This document shows positions 12,284 to 25,549 of a DNA stretch of 64,000 bases, piece after piece. Position numbers and translations under genes: made by a program. The stretch is taken from positions 5,117,388 to 5,181,387 of the forward strand of contig JANVCC010000125.1 in assembly GCA_025345505.1 (NCBI GenBank), written 5' to 3'. Under the pieces are notes generated by a model. The model was not told where the DNA came from. It made no database searches and saw nothing but the letters and a program-made list of their open reading frames with translations. The stretch is from Todiramphus chloris collaris (Eukaryota > Chordata > Aves > Coraciiformes > Alcedinidae). Numbering within the stretch: the stretch's first letter is position 1; each line of letters opens with the position of its first letter.

Positions 12284-15200
12284 CCATCCACAGCACCAAG
12301 CAAAGCCTCTGGTGTCACTTCCATAGCCAAAACCAGGCCGTGCCATCTCCAGTGTCTTCACTGACACCTGATCCTGATAGTGGGATGGGTCCTGCCCACT
12401 CATTCCCACCTCATCTCATTGCCCTGGGGGAGGGTGGCCAGGAAGGGAAGGATTCTACTCGTCATACTGAGCAAGCAACGCTTGCACGTGCTGGAGTCAG
12501 GCATTGCTCCCTTTGGATTTCTCATGCCAGTTGTACAGAGATGTGGGGTTCTGGCCAGACCCACAAACTGCTCTGGTAACAGAAAAGAGACATGAACCTA
12601 CTTCTGCAGCAATATGTCAAAAACAGGGCATGGGCTTACACGTTTGCCCACTACCAACACTCCCTCATGCCAAGAAACACCTCCCAGACCATGCCCAGGA
12701 GACAGCCCAGGGCCGATGGGCCACTTGGATGCCATCACCCTGTTTTGGGGATGCAAAGAGTGCCACAAGCATGCGATACCACGTGGCCTCCTGGCTGGAG
12801 GATGGACTCTGCCTTGTGCTGTTTACCTGTCTGGATGGAGCCTCTCCCAGTAGCATTTAACCTCAGGAGCTTGGTCTCACCCATTTGCTTCTTCACACTC
12901 CTGCCAATGCATGCGGTGACGCTTCTGCTGGTTTCCTTGGAAGCAGGGCAGCATCGAGGGGAAACACTGGGTTTCTGCCACCAAGCCTTGGTGACAGTGG
13001 CTATTTTGGGAAATGAAATATATTCAGACCTAGAAGTTCGTTGAGCTCTGCTTCCTGTGAATCCTTCAGCCTCACAGCAGGCACCAAACCTCGGGGAGAC
13101 CATCTATCCCCAGATACCCCTACCCTGGCAGCAAGGTTCACATGCTCAGGGAAAGCTTTGCACTGCTCTAAGCAGGGGGAAGAGACACAGAGCAGCCTGG
13201 GGAGGTTTTTGTGCTGTGGGGTGGGGGAAAAGCACCACTCTCCCTTCTCACCACTGCTGGCATCCAGCTGGGAGCTGGGTGATGAGCAGACAAGCGAGTC
13301 CCTCAGCTTTTGCAGGGCCAGGCACATTCCCAAACCTCCTCCTTGCTCTGCTATAGCATGGGCTGTGCTGGGCTCAGGCCTCCTTCTCAAGTATGCCGTG
13401 GCTGGCAAGGAGGGCAGCCTGCTGAAGAAGGGAGAGGGAGATCAGCAGCAGCATGTAGCCCTCCTGCTGCCTTTCAAGGCTTTCTGAGGACACAGGGCTC
13501 TGCATCTCATCCCGGCATCGGGCTCATGCTAGGCGTGAAGTCCTGACCCTGGAGCTCTGCTGTTTGCACTGTCAGGACACTTGAACAAGGGGTCCTGGAC
13601 CCCATCAGACCTACTGAGCAGCCTCAGCCCCTTATGAGACCCATCACCCTGCTCACAGCAAATCAGTTATTGACCAAGCAACCAATGCACCAAGAAATGC
13701 CCACATCCTTGCCTTTGCCTCTGTGTCTACATCCACCCATTGTAAAAGCTCCTGTGGGATGGGGAAGCTGGGGAGCAATGTCTTTCTGTGCTATTTGCCT
13801 GCCCAGCTCCTAACAAGAGCTCCTTGGCACCACAGTGAGTCAAAGAACAGCATTTCTGGAGGAGTGAGCAACGTGGGAGCAGCCCTGGCTTTGCCATGAC
13901 AGGTTTCCACATCACATTATGGAAATGATGAGTGTTCACACCGGTTATAGCAGCACAGTACTGCAGGGCCTGGGAGAGGGAAGCTCTGAGCACATGGGCA
14001 TCTGCAGTGTATGGGACCAGGACCTTTCAGTGTAAGGACATCCCTGGGCCAGCTGGGCGAAACATCAGCACAATGTTGAGTGTTGAGATCCAGAGAACCC
14101 TCCAGGTGAGGGTGAGAAGCCCTACCGTGTTATCTCCATCTTAATCACATGGATTAGAAACTCCAAATGACTGTCCCAAAGTCAGACATGGGGAAGTGGT
14201 TCTAGAGCTTGGTTTGAAATCTCACCTGGACCACCTTCTCCCCCAAGACCTTCATGGACTCCTTCCCTTCTTTATTTTCATAGAAATGCTGAAGGCATAA
14301 GGCAGTGGGTTGGAGAAAGGGTTAAAACCCATGGATGAGGAGGAAAATGGTGGTCTTTGCATTATTTGCATGTATGGTGGGTTGCAGGTGCTACTCTTGG
14401 TTTTGGCTCTGACCACTTATGAAAGGAATGGAGGCAGTTGGCAGAGTTTAGTATTAGACAGGTGGGAATATGTTCAAGGATTCATGGGAAAGAGGGAGTA
14501 TGTAGGAAAATCAGAAAGAGGGGACAGAGTCACCCATAATGGGACCATAAAGGTGCAGCATCATCTGATCTGATCCCCTCTTTACTCCCCAGGACCTCAT
14601 AGGTGCTAAATAAATCAGGTTCCCATCATGCTGCCCAGGCCCAGCCCAATATCAGCCCAGCAATTCTGGGGACTCCTAAAAGCACTGCAGCCATAGGAGA
14701 GGGCAGGACAGAGGGTCGCAACCCACTTCCAAGAATCCCATGGCCACAGGCTCTGGATTGCAACCTTGCAGGGCTTTGGGGTTCGGATACAAATGCTCCC
14801 TCTCCTAGCCCAGGCACCCCAGGAACTGATATTAGATGCACCAGAACCATCCTGCTCAGCCAAACCGAGGCATGTCCCCAGCGTGGGAGCGAGCAGATGC
14901 TGGAGGCCAGCCAGTGCCTGCCATCAGCAAGCAGAGCTCCACATGGCTGGCATTGACAGCATGGTCCTGCAGCCATCCTTCCCTGGGCTGCTTCCAGCTG
15001 AACCATCTCATCCCTCGCACGGCTGCCTGGTTCCCCCCTGGAAACTGCTCCTGGAAAATGGGCTTTCTGCAGGCAGACAATATTTTGTGACCCATCCAGC
15101 ATGGCACAGAAGCACCAGCTCCCTCTCGTGGGCTTAGTCTGGCTCTCTGTGCTGGAAACCATCCAGGATTTCCCAGGAAAGTGTGGGGTATTTTGTTGTT

Positions 15201-15644
15201 CTTACACCCCCTCATAATTCAGAGTATTCACTGGTTCACCAGATATGGAAGTTTTACGGAAATGTGCCAACTTCCATCAAGTTTCCTCTTGTAGGTGAAT
15301 TTTTTTTTGATCGTTATTCCATCTTTTTTTTTTTCTTTTTCTTCCCTCCGTTTCCTCAACGAGGCTGGGATTAAGAGCAAGTAATTTAGACATGTAAATG
15401 GTAGGTTGCCCTGGACCTCTGGAAATGGTTGAGGGTCTGCACTGAGCCCTTCAAGCACCATCTTCAATGCCTGTCCTAGGAGCAGGGGGAGTGACCCCAG
15501 AAGTATCCTGGTCTCTGCAGCTTGGGGTACAGGCACAGACTGCAGCATCCAGCATTCATAAAAGTCAGTGAAGGCCACAGCGTGAGTCCCCAAATGCAAT
15601 GCTTGAAATCAAGTATGCTTTATGAAGTTAAAAGTCAAGAAAGA

Positions 15645-15715
15645 GAAGGAAAATAAAAATTAAAAAATAAAACAAAATGAAACCAACAAAACAAAACAAA
15701 AAGCCAAAAAACAAA
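15645..15715 (+). repeat. A-rich low-complexity tract
   Basis: A with scattered C, T and G (aaaacaaaac-like units). No coding content. Confidence 0.75.
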
Positions 15716-18700
15716 CCTCTGTTAATTTGTACCACAAACAGTGCCTGGGAAATGCTGTCGTAGCTTTGGTTTGGAAAACTCCTGGTTTTCCCCAAAGAGA
15801 TGAAATATTCCACAGTATTTCCATCCACTCCTCCAGCAGGGACTTGTCACGAGTCCAGAGGGGTGTTTGTCCATCCTGCAGCACACCCTGCTACCTGCTG
15901 GGGACAGCCAGGTCACTTCTTCTCCCTCCCTCATCCCTGGCTTCCGTGACCCAGCAGGTCTCACCAGCATCCTGATGATGCTGGCAACCCCGCAGATGAA
16001 ACCCCCCCTGCTCCGACCTTTGTGAAGAATTAGGCAACACCTCAGGGGCTGCTCTTCATAAACGTGGTTTGGTGTTTTCCTGCCTGGTGTGATACTCATC
16101 TCGGTGGCACGGGTGGCCATGGAACAGATGGGGTGGCTGCTGGCCACAGGAAAGCTTGGCTGCCCTTATCTGATGTCTTCATCTCCGGGAACCCCTGCCT
16201 GGGGAACTGCTGCTCCCCTTTTTGCAAGGCTTGACAGCTCCGTCCCACTTCCAGCCTCTCTCCCAGAGCTCCTCCAGCCTTGCCCGCATGCACAGCTTGG
16301 TGCAGGGCTAAATTTATCGTGTGGGTTTGGCTGTTGGAGGCTATAAGCTGGGAGCTCTGATAGCAGAAGGGAAGGATGATGACCACACACAGCAAGTCCA
16401 ACTGTCCTACAGCCTGGACCCAAAGGATCTGCGTCACACCTCCCCTGATGTTCATCCGACAAGTCCTTTAGGTATTTAAACTGATGGTTATTATCTGCAA
16501 CAGGGCAGTTACTGTGCCTTTGGTAATTATTTGTTGTTTCTCCTCGGTGCCACGTGTGCCTGCCAGCTCTAGCTACTGAAAGGACTCTGTGTTTGTCTTG
16601 TGCTACCTCTTCTAAGTGTCATGCTAGGGCACTTCTTTCTTCATGGACCTTTCTCTGTGTCTTGCACCAGAGTCTGTTAGCCATTTTTGGAGTTCCCTCT
16701 CCCCATGTCTCACTGATTGGGTATCCCCTCCCCAGATGCCTGCAATAACACCACGCCAAGTCTCTGTAGCATCTTTCTCCCACACCCTGGAACATCTCAA
16801 GCTGAGGTGTCTCTTTTGCACCTGAGCCCTGCCTTGTGCTGGGAAGAGCAGAAGGGCTCCTTCACCTATCTCCCACTCTCCCATCACAATCATGTCTTCG
16901 TATGGGGGCAGAGAAACTTTGTGTGGCCTACAGTGATGATAACAAATAGTTCTTTTCCACCTAGGGCACAATTCCTTTCTCTTTAGGGTCCTCCACGCAC
17001 TTTTCAAAGCCAAGGGGTGAACGCTGCCTTGCACAACAACAAAGCAAGGGCCACAGGCTTGTGGTAATTTTCTGGACATCCTCATCTGTGTGTTAATGAC
17101 TGACATCACTCTATGGTCTTGATTGACCCTAATTTCTGGTCAAAATTAGTGGTTAGGAATCACATCCTCCCTCTTCTTCCTCCCTGTGCATCTTGAATGT
17201 ATCAGAGAGGAGTAAGGTACTACCAGGGTTGCTTTGCACCATGGAAGGAGGGCAGATTTCAATGTCCTCGAGATGCAGTGTCCTTTGGGCAAGGGAAACA
17301 ATCTTTTGCTCTTCAACTATGCCCAGGATTATTTATTTCCCCTTATATTAACCATGCAATACAAGAATGCTTTTCTGCCGCAAAAGCAGACCAAGCCAAG
17401 GAAAAAAAAAATAAAAAAACCCAGCCAGTTTTGCTTAAAAGCAGCAAAAAAACACCCAACTGTTTTCCTGCAGGCTGTGGGGGACTGTCTTTGCTACGGC
17501 AGGATGTGTAAATCCAGCACAATGAAATATTAATTATTAGACTCCGTTCAACTGGTATTTCTCAGTGCTTTCAGAGACCTGAATAATTCCAGCACACAGG
17601 AGAAAAGAACACACAAGTCCCTTGGTTTTTTTTTTTCTTTTTGTGAGGAAATACTGCGCGAGCAGTAAATCAGAGCTTTTGAAGCATCCCGGCTGAGAGA
17701 CGGGATGGGGCTTGCATTGCTTCAGAGTGACAAAATGCAAATTCCTAAAGAAGGTATGAAAGAGATCGTAGTTTAATGAGGAGGGAAAGGGAGGTGCATA
17801 ACCCAGCGCGGCTCCTTCGGCACGGAGATCTGCCCTCGCAGCACGGCTCAACTGTGAGGAGGAGCGGGTGGAGGAAAAAGTAGAAGTCGATTAATAAAAG
17901 AGAGCGCGCATCTCTGAAGACTCCCGTTATTGCAGCACTTCAGAAGATGGCATCCATCCAGAGCAGCCACGGGCACTAGCCCAAGGCTCAGCACCGCTCA
18001 AAGCCTCTTTTGTCCCCCTTGTTTACCAGGGCTGAGCTCGAAGCACAGCGCCGAGTGTCATCCCTTGGATGAGCAATGTTTTGCAGATTTGTGAGCCCAG
18101 GCTGACCCAAATTTTAGCAGCATCATGTTTTTGCCAGAGCAAAACTCTTCCAAAAAGTGCTTCTTGGGTGGAAGGAGAAGCATTCAGCAGTACCTCTGGC
18201 AACAAAAAAAAATCTCTGAGCTCTTACTTCATTTTTTCAGCTTCCTTTTACCCTCATTTCTCTGCAGCCTCTGGAAATACCTAGATGAAATACTTGGCCT
18301 CCCTGAAATCTGTATTCTTCTCTTACAAACCCCTCCACTGTTCCTTCACCCAAATGCCGCAGTGACTTTCCAACACCCTGCAGTTGCTTTGGGGACTGTT
18401 GGAGGGACGGATAAATGAATGGCTCACTGGAAGATACGATGCCAAGTGGTAGGTCCAGAGTGGCACTAGCCCTGGGTAAGGTTGCCTGACTCAAATAACA
18501 GCCACGAGGAAGAAACGGAATATGAAGGAAAGGGATGACCAAGGGCAGGTGCTGGAATTGGAGGTGGGGACATAGACTGCAGATAACCAGATGTGTGCAG
18601 ATGTGCACAGAGGTGCAGGCGGTGTAGATAAGCATTGTTTTGATAAAAATGTGTCACCGCAGGCAGAGCCAACAGGCAGAGGTGTATGGCTGGTATGCCT

Positions 18701-19277
18701 GGCTGTTAATGGAGCATGGGGTCATTGTCCCAGCTGGGGACTAGGTGTCAGAGGCTGGATGGAGTAGGGGGAAGAGGTGCAAGGGAGGAAGGTTGTGGTT
18801 AGCACCCATCACAGGCTTAGGAGACAGGACACAGAACAGGCGTTTTCCATTCCTTAGCACCAAAGCTGTGAGTTTGCAGCTTTCCTTCTGAGTTGGTGCA
18901 GACAGGATGTTATTTTTACCTGCCCAGCTGCACCCGAGATAAGGTGAGACTGCAGGAGAAACACCACTAGAGATTTGCAGGACATGCAGAAGCAGCATCT
19001 CTCTCCCCCAGGCTGCAGAACATATCACAGCTGCTTCTCTATCAAGCTGCAGTGGTGACAGAAGTGAGGCGTGAGAAGCAAGTGAGAAGCTACAGGTTGG
19101 AAGGCAACACAGGGCAGGAGGTGGGGATCATAATACTTTATCTATTCTGAAGCATATGTTCGATGACCATACCCTCGTGGGAGATTCTGATCGTGATCTT
19201 CAAGCCTTCAGGACTCCTTTCTTCCACCATCACTGATCAGGTGAAGGAGACCCCTGGCATGAGACCTGCATGCCATC

Positions 19278-19435
19278 TCAATCCTGAGCTAGCCTGGGTC
19301 CTGGACATGCACTCAGATTGCACAAGAAGGTTTGGCAGCAATAGGAAGTGTAGGTAGCCAGGCCTAGACTGAAGTTGTGGCGTGGGCAGGTCTGGGAGCA
19401 CTTCTTGGTGATCCTCTTCCACAAAGACAAAAAGC
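19278..19435 (-). CDS. Second LY6 gene, exon 3 (ends without GPI signal)
   Basis: Acceptor ggacaag, two bases completing glycine, then FLSLWKRITKKCSQTCPRHN to the CN motif and an early TGA. RITKKCS is shared with the LY6E-like gene. The other AG nearer to RITKK would shift the frame, so it is rejected. The exon is 51 bases shorter than its paralogue because the C-terminal hydrophobic part is missing. Confidence 0.72.
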
Positions 19436-22113
19436 CTTGTCCAAAGAAGGGAGAGAGCAGTATTAGCAATGAGGGGTTGATAAGTGCTCCTCTATCTTGC
19501 ACAGAAGGAAGATGGGCTAATGGGTCCCACTGTCTCCCAGAGCCCCAAGGACCACATGGCCAAGGAGACCCACCCCAATCCCACCACAGCCCAACAATTG
19601 CAGGTGACCAGCTACACAAGGTATTCAATATCCCTTCTGGGCACCTGGCATCTCCCACTAGGGACCCTCAGATATCAAGGCTTTTTTAGGTGTATGGTGT
19701 CATCTATGAGACAAAGTTCATGCTTGGATTGAAAGCACATTTCCAGGCTTGAAGGAAATAATTTTATTCCCCTCTGTATCTCTCTAGACCTTCTCATCCA
19801 CCCTGGATATGTGCTTCTTTTCATCTCCTTGTCTAATCAAGGTTCAAATTTATCTTCTTCCCTTTGAGAGATTCCAAACCTGCTTGGGTGCAATCCCAGG
19901 CCCCCTGCTCTGCATGACCCTGCTAGAGCAGGAGGTTGGATGAGATGATCTGCAGAGATCCCTTCCAGCCCCTGTCATGATGGGATTCTGTGATTTATTC
20001 TTCCTCAGAATGGTCTTCCCTTTGTCCTCCCTCTTCTCCTAGTGCCCCTGCCTTTCCACGCACCATAAAAAAAAGACTAAAGGGGAAGATCTTAGTGTGT
20101 GATGGGGAGGAGGATTTCAAACCATGCAAACTTCATCACTGCCGTGCTGGGCCAGCAAGGGCTCCACCTCCCACACATGCTTCCCCATGACTCCTCAACC
20201 TATCCATCAACAAAGGGCAACCATAACAAATCCAGTCAAAACCCCACATCCCTTTCCCGAGTCTCCATCAGACGATACGGAGCCAGCACATACCAATTCC
20301 TACAGAGGCAACATTGGTCACACAGTACTCGTCCTTGTCTGAGCACTTCTCTGCCTTCAGACAGCTCCAGTTGCTTTGTTCCCAGTCACAAGTGTAACAA
20401 TACAGAGCATTTGCTGCAGGAGAAGACACAGGATATGGAAGATGGAGACAAAATGCCACCAGTCCTGGCAGCAGAAATTACCACCTTTTTTTCTGTTGAC
20501 TCTCAGGTGCATGAGATGCAGGTCTGCTGAAAGTGATGGAGCTGCAACATCAAACCAACTCACTCTCCTGTCTGCACGCTTGCACATTTACACCCAACAC
20601 AGGCACTCAGGCATCTGCATCTGTGCACGGACATGTCAACAGTGCAAGTCTACCCTTCCCACCCCACACTCAACAGCACAGAGGGCCAAGAGCACTGGGT
20701 TGGATGTGATGCATGGAGCTGGGAAGGGCAGGTGGAGTCTACAAGGATGTCACAAGGCTTGGGGTCACCCTTTCTAGTTGTTGGAGATACTACAATGTAT
20801 ACTATAGTCTAGCTGGGCAGTGGGCATTGGCAGCTGAATAGGGTTAACTGGGACACCCATAGCTAATGTCCCACACCCCTGTCCTTGGTTGGGACATCAA
20901 TGGCCTCACACATATCTCCATTACACGAGTTAAAAAAAAATAAAAAAGAAAAAAAAGTGAGAAAAATGGCTTTTAACTCTTTACTGTGTGAATTCAGCCA
21001 TAAGACACATGAAGTCTAACACTTCTTTTATACTGCCTGGGTTATCTAATGCGGATTAAGGCAGTCTTCAGTTTGGCACTGAAGAACAAGCTCTCTTGTC
21101 TCCTGGGCCTTGTTAATGCTTGGAAATTTGTCAGAATCACTATTCCGGTAAGTGAACAAAGCTAAATAGCAGAAAGGTATTCTTAGGCCACAATGAGACA
21201 GAAATAACTATCCCCAAAAATTATTTTTCTGCACCAGACAACATGGCAAATTTCCAAGCGCTAGCAAATCCTGTTCTTTACAAAATGAGAATAACGTTTA
21301 TTTCCCCTGGTTGCTTAATTGTCCTGCCTATAGAGGCTGTAAGATCATCTACATTTAGAGGGCTTTGATTTCATTTGTAATCGCTCTATGACATCAAACA
21401 CATAATCTATAATGCAAATAACATGCAAAGAGACAACTTCACCCAATATCCCAGCATAAGGCTGCTTAACCCATTTAGCCCACAACCCAACCTCTCCCTC
21501 ATTCCTTGACTTTGTCCCAAAATCTCTGAAATCAGTGAGCTTGTCAGGTCTCTGTGACGGGCTGAAATCAGGGTCATCCAACAGGCAGCTGCACAAGGCC
21601 AGATTTTGCACATCTGGCCCTGCCCTGCTGCTGCTAGAAAGGGTGTCACTGACTGCAGTAGGAGCCAGTTGTTGATGTATTGTAGGCTGAAGCACTCCTT
21701 CATCAAGATTTGGAAAGAAGCATGGCCTTGCATCACGTCAACAGACATAGACACTGGAAAGTCTCTTAATGAAGGCAGAGCAGTAGCAACTGTTGCCTTT
21801 TTTTCCTGCCTTGTTTTCATAAAACTCCAGTAGTACATGGGTCTATAGGGAAATTTCCCTGCAGAAAAGAAACCACTCGCACATCCACACCGAGATTACA
21901 AATAAGAAACCCAAAGAGGAGAAGCATGTCCTTCAGCTGCACCGTTGCAAGAGCTAAGGCACCCTCTCCAATGATTTCTTCCCCTGGCTACAAGGCCTCC
22001 CTGACTTTAAAATGCACAACTATTCTTCATTTAGTAGCATTTATCAACCGTGATATCTCACCTTGATCTGCGCATAGGATCAAAACCAGCACGGCAAAGA
22101 GGGAGGCCTTCAT
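19278..22113 (-). CDS. LY6-family LU-domain protein without GPI tail (whole gene, three coding exons)
   Basis: The spliced product is 109 residues: signal peptide MKASLFAVLVLILCADQ, then a LU domain (LYCYTCDWEQSNWSCLK to SYCCQTFLCN) with all ten family cysteines plus an eleventh shortly before the end. Exons 22062-22113, 20294-20413 and 19278-19435 have GT-AG borders. Exons 1 and 2 match the LY6E-like gene in length (52 and 120 bases) and in phase, so this is a tandem paralogue. It ends SACPGPRLAQD with no hydrophobic segment, so the product as read would be secreted, unlike LY6E. A different frame just past the CN motif codes ASSGLRWHAGLMPGVSFT, so a frameshift may have removed the anchor. 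No clear AATAAA was found downstream. Confidence 0.75.
19862..19995 (+). mobile_element. CR1 LINE 3' fragment, forward
   Basis: Short 3' end with 'gagagattccaaacctgctt', 'agatcccttccagcccctgt' and the tail 'gggattctgtgattta'. It lies in intron 2 of the second LY6 gene. Confidence 0.88.
20294..20413 (-). CDS. Second LY6 gene, exon 2
   Basis: 120 bases between acceptor tcctgcag and donor gtatgt. It codes ANALYCYTCDWEQSNWSCLK and on to EYCVTNVASVGI. Length, phase and the NWxCLK and KC spacing are the same as in the LY6E-like gene. Confidence 0.87.
22062..22113 (-). CDS. Second LY6 gene, exon 1 (signal peptide)
   Basis: 52 bases from ATG to donor gtgaga, coding MKASLFAVLVLILCADQ. The MKA start and hydrophobic core match the LY6E-like signal peptide. 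Confidence 0.87.
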
Positions 22114-22166
22114 CTTCTCTCAGTTGTCTCTCCAGCCCAGGAAAAGCACCCTTACCTGGGGACAGG

Positions 22167-22174
22167 ATATATAT
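22167..22174 (-). promoter_or_regulatory. TATA-like element of the second LY6 gene
   Basis: ATATATAT on the minus strand, 54 bases upstream of the ATG, the same spacing as the TATAAAA of the paralogue. Confidence 0.5.
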
Positions 22175-23468
22175 CTTCCGTGCCTTTGGACTGAGTGATG
22201 ATGAAGACAACAATTTTGAAAGAGTGGGCAGGGATCAGGCATTGTTTGAGAGGCTAGGAATGCACGTGGGTTGTTTTCTCACCTCGGCATTGCCTTCAGG
22301 CTGGTCTGATGGGTCCAGAGAGGAGTGAAAGCACTCAGGCAATTCATCCCATTTATTGCTTTTAATACTTTAATTTACCTATGGTCAGACTGGCAGTGCT
22401 ACTGATGTCTGAGCGGGGTTTTTCTGCTGTTTAGCTCCAATCTGATCATCACATCTGTGGCTGGACAGTTCAGAGAAGGCAACTACTCAGAGCAAAACAG
22501 TAGTAAGTGGCAGAAATTAATGGTTTCATCTAGGTGGATTATTGCCAAGCACATTTCCAGGGTTAAACCTGGAGAACTCCCAATATCTACAGTCAGGGCA
22601 GATTAAGCTATATATTCATGGTTAGCAATATAAACAAGAAATGTCTTATAATTTCCTGCTTGCCTATAAAAGCTGTTGGTTATCTACAAAATCCTAAGTA
22701 CTCTGTCTCCTAGTTTTGAGAGCAGCTGCAGCAAGTCAGCAATGGCTTTGGGGTTCAAATGCAGGAGCAGGGACACTGGAGGTTGGTTACCACCTTTGAA
22801 ACATCTGAGCAAAGGGTAAAAACATCTTTGTACCCCCTTCTACATAGAGCATCTGATTCAAAGTCCTGCTAGATACCAGCCAGATATACTGTTCCCAGCC
22901 TTTACGGTTTCTCTGCATCCTTACATTTGGGTGAAGATGGAGCTGATAATTTCAGCCCTTCTGGGGCCTCCATGTGACTCTCTGTCCCACTTACGCTTCC
23001 ACAGGAAGAGTTACAAGAAAGTTTGCTACTGGATATCAGCAGACATCTCAGTGAGTCACAGCTCACCAAGCCACCAAAGAGCAGAAAGGGTGAAGCAGGA
23101 GTAGTCCCTTTGAATAAAGTGATCTGCTGTCTGCTCACCCCTTCCTTCTCCACCCTGCAGGTCTTGGTCTGCAGGACAGAGAACCCAGCTGGAGTTTAGA
23201 AGATAGAGATGCAGAAGGAGAAGCAGCAGTGACTGAGAAAACATGTGGAAGAAAGAGATTAGATGCACATGGGGAGGGATAAAATGATTGGGGGTCCAAA
23301 GTAGTTTCTGGGCAGGAGGTCAATCAGATGAGCAAGCATCCATGAAGCAGGGGTCATGTGCATCAGACACATTTGGAGCATCTGACGGGACTAATCATTG
23401 CTCATGACTGTGAAGGCATGGCCAGAGGAAGTTCAAAAGGACACCAAAACCCACAGTGTCTTCAAGGT

Positions 23469-23496
23469 TTAAAAAAAAAAAAAAAAAAAAAAAGGA
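23469..23496 (+). repeat. Poly-A run
   Basis: About 25 consecutive A followed by a G-rich stretch. No SINE or LINE body was recognised next to it. Confidence 0.85.
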
Positions 23497-24044
23497 GGGG
23501 GGACTATTGGGGTCAGCTTTTTTTGGTTGATTTGCAGATATTTTTGAGCTTTCTGACACCAGTATTAAACCCCTGGATCTGCCAATGCAGCTGACATAAG
23601 GCAGGATCAACAGGATGGTTAAGTCAGCCTTGATAACCCTACAAGCACTAACCATTCCTCCCTGATGGATGTACACCTTCTGGGCGTGGAGAGGATAAGC
23701 CGCATCGCTTGCCCAACAGATGCCTGGTGAAATGCCACCGTGGATGCCAGGGAAGGTGTGTCAGTCCTCCCAGGTGTCACGAGGCAGCAACCGAAGAGCC
23801 AGACCTATTCTGAGGAATAAGGATTGCCCTGCGTGATTCACTGCGTGGTGTCCTCTTGCAGGGATGAGTCTTCTGGAGAGTCTGATGATCAGCCTGAGAA
23901 GCCAAGGCCCACGGTTCTGCAGAAGCACCCGCACCCTGGCAAAGGTCTGTGCTGATAAACCTGTTTGCTTTAAACAGACCTGACTGTTTTCTTGAGGAGG
24001 AAGGGAAAAATAATTGTGTTACTCTTCAGTATGATTAACAATCA

Positions 24045-24175
24045 TAGAATCATAGTCTGGTTTGGGTTGGGAGGGACCATTAAAGATCATCTAGTCCAAC
24101 CCCCCTGCAGTGAGCAGGGACAGATTCAGATCAGGTTGCTCTGACCTAGAGTATTTCCAACCTCCTTGCATTCTG
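24045..24175 (-). mobile_element. CR1 LINE 3' fragment, reverse
   Basis: Begins with the antisense tail 'atcatagaatcatagtctgg' and continues with 'gatcatctagtccaaccccc', ending near 'tatttccaacctcc'. Confidence 0.9.
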
Positions 24176-25549
24176 AATTTTGTTTTTCAAAGAAACGTGT
24201 CTGTCTCATTTTGTTCCTTCACCTCCAAGGACTGATCGCATGAACAGCTCCCTGACACAACGCTGCAGAGCAGGCACCTGGTCCAGGGATTCAAATCTGT
24301 CCCTCACTGACAGCAGGAAGATGATCTGCAAGGCCACAGGAAGTGGCCCACCCCTGCTCTGCTGGCAGAGTGGTTTGATGGACAAGTGTGATGAGGGACA
24401 AAGGTGCAGGATGTCATTTTTAGGGTTGCCAGTGGCCCATTGAGCCAGATAGTTGGGAAGTTATCATCCCAGCCTCAGGTATGCCTGATGCACATGTGTG
24501 AGGTGTGGGACTGCCATGGCTGGCATTTCCTCAGAGGTACACAGGAGACTAAAGATGCTGGTGTCACTGGAGGTGGTCAACACATGGAAGTAGCATGGAA
24601 GGCAGTGCTTGGCTGGGTTAGGGCCAAGAGCTGCAGAAAAGGTGTCCCAGTTGCCAGCATCCTAGAGCAGAAATGAGATAACAGCTACAGCAGTAAATTA
24701 TATGTGGCCAGGACCATCTCCAGCACAGAGGCTAAGAAGTAGACATCAACAGAGCCTCTTGGGAATAGTCCCTTTCCTTGTACTCTGTTGTCTGTTTCCC
24801 AGACATTGGACTATGGTGGTTGGTCCATGTTAAAACCTTGCCAGGGAATGTGCTCACAATTAAAATGATTACTTAAATGTTGTGGATGATGGCATGAGAG
24901 GTCAGGGAATATTCCCAGGAACTGTTTATTTCCCTTGCTTAGGTGAAGCCTTGGAGATCAGACCCTTGCAGATCAGACCCTTGCAGGCAGGTGAATCACA
25001 TCCTTCAGGATGAGAGGTTGGTCCTTGATTCTACTCTTGACTGTGCCAGACAGTTGTGTTGGAGCTGGCTCGCAAACACAGCTTTATTTGTCTGCCCTCT
25101 GTAATGTTCTGGTGGTAGAGTCTTCCTGGATGGATAACTGATATCCAAGATCAGAAGTCAATGAACAGAAGTCAGACAGGGATCTGCTCATCTTCTAGGA
25201 GTCTCATACTGGGCTCTTCTCACAAAAGGCCTCAGTACAAATTTCCACGTATGAAATCACAGTGACAGGAAGAGGGACAGGAACATCACAGCCGGTCTCA
25301 CATGGTCTCTTACTTTTATCTGACCTGAAGTTTTTAACTATTCAGCTTCCCTGTGGTCAGAGCATGACACATCACTTTTTAGGTTGCTTCTCAGAAGGTT
25401 CCAAAACACTTCCATAGATCCCAGCACCATCCTAATCTGAGTGTATTGCCATTTCCCACCCCGTTGCTAGTGAACCAGGGGCTGACAGGTCCTGCAGGAC
25501 AGAAGAGCTTCTCAGCACCAGGCATGATGTGGGTGTTGGTCTCACTTCC

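Larger units (their letters stand above)
10110..19200. other. Gene-free stretch between the two LY6 genes
   Basis: No recognisable coding exon. The open frames here (up to 178 codons near 14.6-15.2 kb) lack family motifs, lie on both strands in overlapping frames and look like chance frames in moderately GC-rich DNA. Low-complexity pieces: T-rich 10587-10640, (TCTCC)n at 12239-12283, T-rich 15301-15345 and A-rich 15645-15715. Confidence 0.45.

Noticed and set aside
14603..15215. Overlapping 117-178 codon frames on both strands, possible gene
   Set aside because: No family motif, no supporting exons or splice phases, frames overlap on both strands; GC-rich chance frames.
23395..23676. Possible processed gene with poly-A near 23470
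   Set aside because: The A-run has no coding body or retrotransposon in front of it and no target-site repeats that I could see.
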